Source: JBDTOX01 sp039933015 (GTDB lineage: Bacteria > Pseudomonadota > Gammaproteobacteria > Burkholderiales > Methylophilaceae). Taken from it: 14,950 nucleotides of DNA. Below the pieces are notes generated by a model, which saw only the letters and a program-made list of their open reading frames with translations, made no database searches and was not told where the DNA came from. Both the position numbers and the translations under genes were made by a program. Location of the stretch: NCBI GenBank assembly GCA_039933015.1, contig JBDTOX010000134.1, positions 1 to 14,950 of the forward strand. The letters run 5' to 3'. Below are positions 7,025-13,073 of the stretch, one piece after another (the first letter of the stretch is position 1; every line of letters starts with the position of its first letter).

Positions 7025-7456
7025 ATGAATAAAAAGATTCTTTGCGCTACAGATGGCTCACATAGTTCTGGTAAGGCCGTGGATCATGCCGTTGAGCTGG
7101 CAAAAGCAATAGGTGCGCACCTGTCGTTTCTAACGGTCACTTTGGTGACAGCAGAAAGCGCGTCACACAGTGCTTACTGGGACCATTCGACCTTTGGTGC
7201 GGCAGATGCGCAACTGCAGAAGGAGTTGCAGGCCGCTATTGCCAAGGCCCAGCAGGCCGGCCTGGAGGATATTGCTTGCGCCGCTATTGGCGGCACTAAT
7301 ATCGCAGCCGCCATTATCGATTATGCCGAAAAGAATGGTTACGGCCATATCATTACCGGCTCGGTAGGGCGTACGGGTGTTGCTCGAATGTTGCTCGGGT
7401 CAATTGCCTACTCCGTAATTAGCAAGGCGCATTGTCCAGTAACGGTTGTGCGTTAA
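7025..7456 (+). CDS. Universal stress protein A family protein, putative permease regulator
   Basis: This is a 143-aa single UspA domain. The N-terminus (KKILCATDGSHSSGKAVDHA) is the typical first strand and nucleotide loop, and the C-terminus contains GSVGRTGVARMLLGS (about 117-131), which fits the G-2x-G-9x-G(S/T) ATP-binding motif of the ATP-binding subgroup. AAGGAG at 7013-7018, overlapping the permease stop, precedes the ATG at 7025. USP domains are known fused to APC transporters and as free partners of transporters (TeaD beside the TeaABC ectoine TRAP system), so a nucleotide-dependent regulatory role toward the preceding permease is a reasonable inference. A general stress role is the alternative. 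Confidence 0.9.
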   Translation: MNKKILCATDGSHSSGKAVDHAVELAKAIGAHLSFLTVTLVTAESASHSAYWDHSTFGAADAQLQKELQAAIAKAQQAGLEDIACAAIGGTNIAAAIIDYAEKNGYGHIITGSVGRTGVARMLLGSIAYSVISKAHCPVTVVR

Positions 7457-7536
7457 ACGCAAGACTAGATCGGAAAATAAATAGATGAAATTACTACGCA
7501 GTTATCGTAAAGTATGGTTCTTTGAGTAAGTAAGTT

Positions 7537-7574
7537 AATGGCTGGGCGCGGATATCAATTCTCGTCCAGCCATT
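7537..7574 (+). repeat. Intergenic 12-bp inverted repeat after uspA
   Basis: AATGGCTGGGCG (7537-7548) pairs with CGTCCAGCCATT (7563-7574) through 11 Watson-Crick pairs and one G-U, around a 14-base loop. It lies 81 bases after the uspA stop and 13 bases before the next start. No T-run follows on either strand, so it is not a classical intrinsic terminator. It may be a 3'-end stabiliser, a Rho-linked processing site, or a leader hairpin controlling the following gene, which has no clear ribosome site. Confidence 0.5.
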
Positions 7575-7586
7575 CCTCACATAAAC

Positions 7587-8264
7587 ATGATTAACTTCTA
7601 TATTACGGCGTTCTTAATAGTAATGACCGCCACGCTTTATTGGCTTTATCAGCGTGATGCGCTAAAGGTGAAAAATGGCCGCGCCAACATCTTTAATGAC
7701 TGCATCAATCTGCTGAGTGAAACTTCCAAGAAGCAAGTGGGTACTGGATTTCCAAGCTTGCAAGGTATGTGCGCTGGCTATCAGGTGTCCATGGAGGTCA
7801 TAGAGGATACCTTGACAGCTCGCAAGGTACCGCCGCTTTGGCTTACCGTCACTGTCATGGGCAATGCGCCGTCATATGGCAGTCTGGACATTATTGTCCG
7901 CCCCCAAAATACAGAATTCTACAGCCCATCATGGCACTGGGATGGCAACCTACAGATTCCTCCAGGCTGGCCGCAGCACGCCATCGTTAAATACCAATAT
8001 GTAGTGGCGCCGCTGGAAGTCCTCAATGATTTTGTGCCCAAGTTATTCGTGGATGCAAAGGTTAAGGAATTACTGGTTACCCCGACCATGGTAAGAATTA
8101 CTTATCTGGCCAAACAGGCAGAGCGTGGCGAATACATGCTGATGCGCAACGCTTTATTCGATGGTGCGCCTATCAATAAGGCAGAAGTCGAAGTCCTGCT
8201 TGACCATGCAATTAAAATCCGCCACAGCCTAGAAAGCTGTCCAGACATAGAAAAGGCGCATTAA
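7587..8264 (+). CDS. Membrane-anchored conserved protein of unknown function
   Basis: The 225-aa protein has one N-terminal hydrophobic helix (about residues 2-20) followed by basic residues (YQRDALKVKNGR). By the positive-inside rule this places the soluble part in the cytoplasm. The soluble domain contains GFPSLQGMCAGYQVSMEVIE, DTLTARKVPPLWLTVTV, a GSLDIIVRPQNTEFYSP strand region, and KELLVTPTMVRITYLAKQAE followed by RGEYMLMR. From memory, similar proteins with a GFPxLxGxY...DTLxxRKLPxLWL...KELxxxPxGxRL pattern occur in other methylotrophic and related proteobacteria, without assigned function; I could not check this. The ATG at 7587 has no recognisable ribosome site, which is unusual here. 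The next gene starts two bases after its stop, so the pair is probably co-translated. Confidence 0.75.
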   Translation: MINFYITAFLIVMTATLYWLYQRDALKVKNGRANIFNDCINLLSETSKKQVGTGFPSLQGMCAGYQVSMEVIEDTLTARKVPPLWLTVTVMGNAPSYGSLDIIVRPQNTEFYSPSWHWDGNLQIPPGWPQHAIVKYQYVVAPLEVLNDFVPKLFVDAKVKELLVTPTMVRITYLAKQAERGEYMLMRNALFDGAPINKAEVEVLLDHAIKIRHSLESCPDIEKAH

Positions 8265-8266
8265 AG

Positions 8267-8560
8267 ATGAATCAAGGATCGATCCCAGCTAAAAAATTAC
8301 ACCCTCCCATGTCCCCGTACTGGGTGCTGGTGATTGCAATCTTGCTACCCGGTGTGGGGCAGGTAATAAATAACGCGCCATTGCGCGGTTTGCTGATGAT
8401 TTTTTTCATGCTGGTGCTGGGGATGATTACATATCAAGTAGCTGATCCAGACGTTTCCATGATCGGACATTTTGCTGGCGGACTGTTTGTCTACGCGGTG
8501 TCCGTGATGGACGCATATTACTGGGCAAAATATCGCAGTGAGCTTTTCAAGCAGCCCTGA
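8267..8560 (+). CDS. Small PGxGQ-motif membrane protein of unknown function
   Basis: The 97-aa protein has three hydrophobic stretches at about 18-36, 41-59 and 64-86. The first includes LLPGVGQVIN and is followed by a short basic link (NAPLRG). This PGxGQ turn is seen in several families of small multi-helix membrane proteins, including TM2-like and DUF5683-like ones. The last segment (HFAGGLFVYAVSVMDAYYWA) ends in a DAY motif and a basic tail (KYRSELFK). Its ATG lies two bases after the stop of the 225-aa gene, suggesting translational coupling and a shared complex. No enzymatic or transport signature is visible. Confidence 0.72.
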   Translation: MNQGSIPAKKLHPPMSPYWVLVIAILLPGVGQVINNAPLRGLLMIFFMLVLGMITYQVADPDVSMIGHFAGGLFVYAVSVMDAYYWAKYRSELFKQP

Positions 8561-8666
8561 TAAAAAAAGGCTTGGTGATAAAGGTGAATGCCAGATGGCC
8601 TCTAATCCATTTGGAGTAATCCCTAAAGAGGATTGCGCGGACTAAGAGCAAGTTGGAAAATATCTT

Positions 8667-8708
8667 TAAGTTCAGCATATTGGCCGGAGGTTGAATATGC
8701 TGAACTTA
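8667..8708 (+). repeat. Perfect 15-bp inverted repeat with a GGAGG loop
   Basis: TAAGTTCAGCATATT (8667-8681) is exactly complementary to AATATGCTGAACTTA (8694-8708) around a 12-base loop that contains CCGGAGG. Transcribed rightward, the loop presents a Shine-Dalgarno or CsrA-type GGA motif. An ATG in the 3' arm (8697) would start a 13-codon frame ending at 8738. No T-run follows. It may be a regulatory hairpin, an operator, or a mobile-element remnant. Confidence 0.55.
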
Positions 8709-8925
8709 TCTCCTCTCTTGGCTTGCGTCAGGCTTTAGAAGAGAGTTCGCTCAATGGCAGATGTATTAGCTGTGCTGGTGAAGAAATATTAGTTCTTTCT
8801 GATTTCGCGCAGGCAAGGCTACCTTGCTCATCTTCTTGGCGGGCTCCCTTCACTTTTATTTTGGCAAGCAGGTAATGGCTTGCTGCCGCTGAATCAACAG
8901 AGCAATGTTGGTGTCAGAATTTGCC

Positions 8926-8947
8926 GCGCATGTGAAATCACATACGC
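8926..8947. promoter_or_regulatory. Candidate operator palindrome upstream of folE2
   Basis: Bases 8926-8947 read the same on both strands except at the central AA and one symmetric mismatch: GCG, C, ATGTGA, AA, TCACAT, A, CGC. It lies 64 bases before the folE2 ATG and about 27 bases before a TTTAAT box, a position suited to a regulator. The half-site TGTGA recalls CRP/FNR, but the spacer is two bases instead of six, so a different dimeric regulator is more likely. Confidence 0.4.
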
Positions 8948-9011
8948 ACGATGAACGTCTCTGGGCAACGAGTATTTAATCTGAAAATTATTAAGTGCAA
9001 AGGTGAATAGC

Positions 9012-9815
9012 ATGAATCTTCCCGTTGGTCTTCCCAGCGACTTTTCGATTGAAGATGTCCAGAATCTGCCTGATATCCGCAGCCTTGCCATAGACAAGGT
9101 GGGTATTAAATCCATACGCCACCCCGTCAAGGTGAAAACCAAAACTGGCGAAGTCCAGCACACGGTTGCCATGTTTAATATGTATGTGCACTTGCCGCAT
9201 AACTTCAAAGGCACGCACATGTCGCGCTTTGTTGAGATTCTCAACACGAATGAACGTGAAATCTCGGTGGAAAGTTTCGAGACCATCCTGCAGGAAATGG
9301 TAGAGCGTCTTGAAGCAGAATCCGGTCATGTCGAAATGACTTTTCCTTACTTCGTCAACAAGGCCGCCCCAGTATCCGGGGTGCAAAGCCTGCTCGATTA
9401 TGAAGTGACTTTTATTGGTGAAATCAAACACGGCAAGCTTGATATCACGCTCAAGGTGCTGATCCCGGTGACCAGCCTGTGTCCGTGTTCGAAAAAAATT
9501 TCCGACTATGGTGCGCATAACCAGCGCTCGCATGTAACGGTGTCTGCAAAAGTCAAAGATTTTATATGGATAGAAGACCTGATTACGTTGGTAGAAGAGC
9601 AGGCTTCTTCGCAACTATACGGGCTGTTAAAGCGCACTGATGAGAAATATGTTACCGAGCGCGCTTACGACAACCCCAAGTTTGTCGAAGACATGGTGCG
9701 TGATGTCGCAGCCGCGCTTAATAACAACACTCGCATTGGCGGCTATGAAGTCGAATGCGAGAATTTTGAGTCCATCCATAATCACTCTGCCTATGCCTGT
9801 ATTTCGAAGGGCTAA
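9012..9815 (+). CDS. folE2: GTP cyclohydrolase FolE2 (type IB)
   Basis: FolE2 converts GTP to 7,8-dihydroneopterin triphosphate, the first step of folate and related pterin synthesis, and can replace the zinc-dependent FolE. From the ATG at 9012 the protein has 267 aa, normal for the family. The diagnostic segment SLCPCSKKISDYGAHNQRS (155-173) is intact, including the conserved cysteine pair, as are HNHSAYA (256-262) and the N-terminal LPDIRSLAIDKVGIK region. The start at 9012 is preferred over the in-frame GTG at 9003 because AAGGTG (9000-9005) sits six bases upstream. In other bacteria FolE2 is often tied to zinc limitation through Zur; I see no Zur-like box here. It is followed after two bases by a riboflavin gene, so both products of GTP-linked cofactor synthesis are likely co-expressed. 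Confidence 0.95.
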   Translation: MNLPVGLPSDFSIEDVQNLPDIRSLAIDKVGIKSIRHPVKVKTKTGEVQHTVAMFNMYVHLPHNFKGTHMSRFVEILNTNEREISVESFETILQEMVERLEAESGHVEMTFPYFVNKAAPVSGVQSLLDYEVTFIGEIKHGKLDITLKVLIPVTSLCPCSKKISDYGAHNQRSHVTVSAKVKDFIWIEDLITLVEEQASSQLYGLLKRTDEKYVTERAYDNPKFVEDMVRDVAAALNNNTRIGGYEVECENFESIHNHSAYACISKG

Positions 9816-9817
9816 TT

Positions 9818-10966
9818 ATGAACGATCTAACCAGCCTTAAGTGTCTGCAACAGCCGGAGCAAACTGCACCGGCCCTTATCAGCCCAATTTCTGAAATCAT
9901 CAAAGAAATCCGTGAAGGACGCATGGTCGTGCTGATGGATGAAGAAGACAGGGAAAATGAAGGCGATCTGGTCATGGCCGCAGAGTTCGCTACAGCAGAA
10001 CACATTAACTTTATGGCAATGCATGGGCGTGGGCTGATTTGTCTCACGCTAACGGAAGACCGCTGCAATCAGCTTGATCTGCACCCCATGGTGAACCGCA
10101 ATGGCACCAAGCTCGGAACTAATTTTACCGCCTCCATCGAGGCAGCCCAGGGCGTTACCACAGGGATATCAGCCAGTGACCGGGCACGTACTATTCAGGC
10201 TGCAGTTAGCACAGCCGCACAGCCGCAGGATATTGTGAGCCCAGGGCATATTTTCCCGCTCATGGCACAAAATGGCGGCGTGCTAGTGCGCGCTGGCCAT
10301 ACAGAAGCTGGCTGTGACCTGGCGCAACTGGCAGGGCTGGAACCAGCCTCTGTCATCTGCGAAATCCTTAAAGATGACGGCAGCATGGCGCGTCTGCCTG
10401 ACCTGCTCGAATTCGCCCAGCGACGTAAACTCAAAATCGGCACCATTGCAGACCTCATCCATTACCGCAGTGAAACCGAGCGTCTGGTTGAACGTGCCGC
10501 TGAGCGCACGATACAGACGCCTTATGGCGAATTCCGCCTGATCGCCTATCAGGAGCAAACGGCACAAGAGACGCATCTGGCGCTGGTAAAAGGCCAGCCG
10601 AGTGCGGACCGGGAAACCCTGGTTCGCGTGCATGAGCCGCTGTCCGTGGTTGATTTGCTTGATCACAACAGCCAGTCACATTCGTGGAGCGTGCCGATGG
10701 CGATGCAAGCAATCGCTCGGCAAGGGGAGGGTGTCATTATCCTGCTGCGTCGTAATGAAACTGGACAGCAGCTAATCGAGCGCATTGAACATGCCGATGA
10801 GCCGACGAAATCGCGGCAGGATTTACGTGACTACGGTATCGGCGCTCAAATATTGCGCGACCTCGGCGTGGGCAAAATGCGTTTGCTGACAGTCCCGCGC
10901 AAGATGCCAAGCATGACTGGGTTTGGTCTGGAAGTGACCGAATTTATCGGGCCAGCACCTGATTAA
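9818..10966 (+). CDS. ribB: 3,4-dihydroxy-2-butanone-4-phosphate synthase with degenerate GTP cyclohydrolase II domain
   Basis: The 382-aa protein is a RibBA-type fusion. The N-terminal half (about 20-205) is an intact RibB domain making the four-carbon riboflavin precursor from ribulose 5-phosphate: DEEDRENEGDL (41-51), MAMHGRGLICL (66-76), and the stretch from GHIFPL through GGVLVRAGHTEAGCDLAQL. The C-terminal half begins like RibA (TPYGEFRLIAY...LVKG...LVRVHEPLS) and ends like RibA (RDYGIGAQILRDLGVGKMRL). It lacks the zinc cysteines of the normal GSLRCDCG motif and the GRGIGL motif, so GTP cyclohydrolase II activity is not expected. Such RibB proteins with an inactive RibA-like tail (called RibBX in some proteobacteria) are known and imply a separate ribA elsewhere. 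The ATG at 9818 is two bases after the folE2 stop. Confidence 0.92.
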   Translation: MNDLTSLKCLQQPEQTAPALISPISEIIKEIREGRMVVLMDEEDRENEGDLVMAAEFATAEHINFMAMHGRGLICLTLTEDRCNQLDLHPMVNRNGTKLGTNFTASIEAAQGVTTGISASDRARTIQAAVSTAAQPQDIVSPGHIFPLMAQNGGVLVRAGHTEAGCDLAQLAGLEPASVICEILKDDGSMARLPDLLEFAQRRKLKIGTIADLIHYRSETERLVERAAERTIQTPYGEFRLIAYQEQTAQETHLALVKGQPSADRETLVRVHEPLSVVDLLDHNSQSHSWSVPMAMQAIARQGEGVIILLRRNETGQQLIERIEHADEPTKSRQDLRDYGIGAQILRDLGVGKMRLLTVPRKMPSMTGFGLEVTEFIGPAPD

Positions 10967-11037
10967 ATAGTAGCTGATTGAGTCGGCTGGCTTTATGCTT
11001 AGGTATCCATAACCTGAGCTATCGCATGGAGCAACCT

Positions 11038-11991
11038 ATGGCGCACTCAAAACTTTCGGCCAATACGCCGCTCGAGCGATGGCCAAGCCTGGACTTCGAT
11101 GCCTGGAAGGATACCTACGCGACGCTGCATATGTGGACGCAGATGGTCGGCAAAATCCGACTTGTCCAGACGCCATGGGTCAATCACTCCTGGCACGTGG
11201 TCTTCTACGTAACGGCACGCGGTCTGACAACATCGCCCATCCCATATGGCGAGCGCACGTTTCAAATTGATTTCGATTTTATCGATCATCTGCTTTTAAT
11301 ACAAACGAACGACGGGGCGGTTAGAACGATGAAACTGCTGCCATGCTCGGTTGCTGATTTTTACGAAGCACTGCTGACGAATCTGGCCGAACTCGGCCTC
11401 TATGTAAAAATTCATACTACGCCCAACGAAATAGCCGATGCCATTCCGTTCGAGAAGGATCATCAGCATGCTTCCTATGACGCTGAGTACGCTAACCGAT
11501 TCTGGCGCGTCCTGGTGCAGGCAGATCGCGTGTTCAAGCAATTTCGTGCCAGGTTCAACGGCAAATGCAGCCCTGTTCACTTCTTTTGGGGAAGTTTTGA
11601 CCTCGCCGTGACGCGCTTTTCAGGACGCCTGGCTCCAGAGCATCCTGGTGGCATACCCAATTTCCCGGATCGGGTCGCGCGTGAAGCTTACTCACACGAG
11701 CTAAGCAGTTGTGGATTTTGGCCGGGAGGAGGGCCGGTACCCTATCCGGTTTTTTATGCATATGCATACCCTGAGCCGGTGGGATTTAGTGCTGCGCCCA
11801 TACGTCCGGATGGCGCTGTTTATAATGCGACATTGCGTGAGTTCATCTTGCCATATGATGTAGTACGACAAGCGGAATCACCGGATGCCGTGCTCCTGGA
11901 TTTCCTGCAGAGCAGCTTTGAGGCTGCCGCCAGCTTGAGTGCTTGGGATCGTTCAGTATTTGAGTGGACTGCCGCGATTAGCAATCCTTGA
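11038..11991 (+). CDS. DUF5996 family protein
   Basis: I recognise this as a DUF5996 protein, a widespread family with no established function. From the ATG at 11038 it has 317 aa; this start has GGAG (11028-11031) at good spacing, while in-frame codons further upstream (ATG 11026, TTG 10978) do not. The family opening is clear: WPSLDFDAWKDTYATLHMWT (15-34) followed by QMVGKIRL, then VNHSWHVVFYVTARGLTTSP (48-67) and IPYGERTFQIDFDF. Later segments include PVHFFWGSFDLAVTRFSGR and FWPGGGPVPYPVFYAYAYPE. There is no signal peptide or membrane helix, so it is probably cytoplasmic. It stands alone after ribB with a 71-base gap and converges on the methyltransferase gene. Confidence 0.85.
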   Translation: MAHSKLSANTPLERWPSLDFDAWKDTYATLHMWTQMVGKIRLVQTPWVNHSWHVVFYVTARGLTTSPIPYGERTFQIDFDFIDHLLLIQTNDGAVRTMKLLPCSVADFYEALLTNLAELGLYVKIHTTPNEIADAIPFEKDHQHASYDAEYANRFWRVLVQADRVFKQFRARFNGKCSPVHFFWGSFDLAVTRFSGRLAPEHPGGIPNFPDRVAREAYSHELSSCGFWPGGGPVPYPVFYAYAYPEPVGFSAAPIRPDGAVYNATLREFILPYDVVRQAESPDAVLLDFLQSSFEAAASLSAWDRSVFEWTAAISNP

Positions 11992-12624
11992 TCAGGTTTT
12001 ACGCCAGACACTTGCCAGCCATGGTTGCTGTTCGCGCGGCAGGCCTTCAGGCCGGTAATAGTGCGTAAGCTCCACGAATCCGGCAAGGGACATATAGTGG
12101 CGCCAGGTCTCCAGGTCATAATAGGCGCCATATCTTCCATGATTCCATCCTTCCTCGTTATGCCCGTGCGGATTCGATGTGAAAATTACGCCGCCGGGCT
12201 TAAGCGTTGCATGGAGTTCACTTAGCACGCGCGCAAGCTCCGCGCTAGGTATATGAAACAGTGATGCATTTGCATATACCCCATCGAAATGCAGATCCGG
12301 CAGACTAAGTTGCAGAAAGTCCTGATGCCATACTTCGCAGCCGCTGTAGTCCCTTGCCATATGGGCAAAGCTTTCAGCGCCATCCAGGCCGACCGCGCAG
12401 TGGCCAAGATTCGAGAATGTTTTCAGATCACGGCCGGGACCGCAGCCAATATCGAGGATTTTGAATGGGAACTCAGCTTCAATATACTGCAATAGCGACA
12501 GTATGTTCTGCTGGACATCATGATGACGCGTGCCCTCCCAAAACTCTTGGGCTCGCAGGTTGTAATATTCCAGGGTTGGGCTGGAAATGTTTTGCAGATC
12601 TCGCTGTTTCAATTGGCTGCTCAT
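11992..12624 (-). CDS. Class I SAM-dependent methyltransferase
   Basis: From the ATG at 12624 the protein has 210 aa. Motif I is KILDIGCGPGRDL (55-67), followed by the acidic residue ending the second strand in VGLDGAESF (79 onward), QDFLQLSLPDLHFDGVYANA (101-120) as motifs II-III, and LHATLKPGGVIFTSN (137-151) as the post-motif strand. This is the Methyltransf_11/25-type Rossmann fold for small-molecule substrates. The substrate is not evident. A GTG start at 12645 would add seven residues, but neither start has a good ribosome site. A possible -10 box (TAAAAT on the minus strand, 12648-12653) would favour a short leader and the ATG. Its stop abuts the stop of the DUF5996 gene. Confidence 0.85.
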   Translation of the reverse strand: MSSQLKQRDLQNISSPTLEYYNLRAQEFWEGTRHHDVQQNILSLLQYIEAEFPFKILDIGCGPGRDLKTFSNLGHCAVGLDGAESFAHMARDYSGCEVWHQDFLQLSLPDLHFDGVYANASLFHIPSAELARVLSELHATLKPGGVIFTSNPHGHNEEGWNHGRYGAYYDLETWRHYMSLAGFVELTHYYRPEGLPREQQPWLASVWRKT

Positions 12625-13073
12625 GGGTGCGTCAGTATTCAGCACTTATTTTAATCGCGTTATCGCGTAACTGGGCACAAGTAAATTCGAAGTATGTACT
12701 TCTTGCTGATTCAGAAGCTGCGCGTACTCTGTACATAGCTCAAGGTTATCCGGGAAGCCGTGTACGATTGCGACATGATCATGTTTGTTCTTAATTATCC
12801 CAAATACAGGAGTAAGATTTAAAGCATTTTCCTGGGAAAGCTGCTTGGATGAATGTTGGGGCCTAACCTCAGCACATAACGCTTCGCTGCTGACTAAGCT
12901 GGAAATCGTCCATACGAATAAGTGAGTTATTGAACTTTTAATATGCTTGGCATCTTCCTCTCGGGAGTTGACTAGACATAGTCTACATCAGTTGTTTTGA
13001 GTGCTAACCTGATTAAAACCGTATGTTTATTTTGCTGGTTTTCTTTGAGTGGTTGCCTTGCGAAAGAAAAAGC
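12625..13073. other. Gene-free region of about 450 bases between divergent genes
   Basis: No credible coding sequence is seen; one open frame crossing it (12465-12794) is antisense to the methyltransferase start. Small symmetric elements are present. ATCGCGT is repeated at 12654-12660 and 12662-12668. GAAGTA-TG-TACTTC is a palindrome at 12689-12702. TCAGCA and TGCTGA form a short inverted repeat near 12870-12895. TAGAC-ATA-GTCTA (12973-12985) lies about 90 bases before the transporter start. The region must hold the promoters of both flanking genes, but no strong sigma-70 pair stands out. Confidence 0.5.

Larger units (their letters stand above)
8561..9011. other. Gene-poor spacer of about 450 bases upstream of folE2
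   Basis: No convincing gene is present. An 80-codon frame (8633-8875) lacks a ribosome site and family similarity. The segment contains the perfect inverted repeat at 8667-8708 and the palindrome at 8926-8947. A TTTAAT box (8975-8980), 31 bases before the folE2 start, is a possible -10 element with only a weak -35. A remnant of a decayed gene is possible, because plausible peptide continues across a frame change near 8820, but I recognise no family. Confidence 0.5.

Noticed and set aside
7485..7529. 14-codon frame (MKLLRSYRKVWFFE) after uspA
   Set aside because: It is too short, has no good ribosome site and no regulatory logic such as codon runs or attenuator stems.
8926..8947. Reading the TGTGA/TCACA dyad as a CRP site
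   Set aside because: The half-sites are two bases apart, but CRP needs six; kept only as an operator for an unknown regulator.
10283..10666. 127-codon minus-strand frame within ribB
   Set aside because: It is a shadow of the conserved RibB coding sequence on the opposite strand.
12465..12794. 109-codon plus-strand frame across the methyltransferase start
   Set aside because: It is antisense to the methyltransferase N-terminus, has no ribosome site and has no recognisable protein features.
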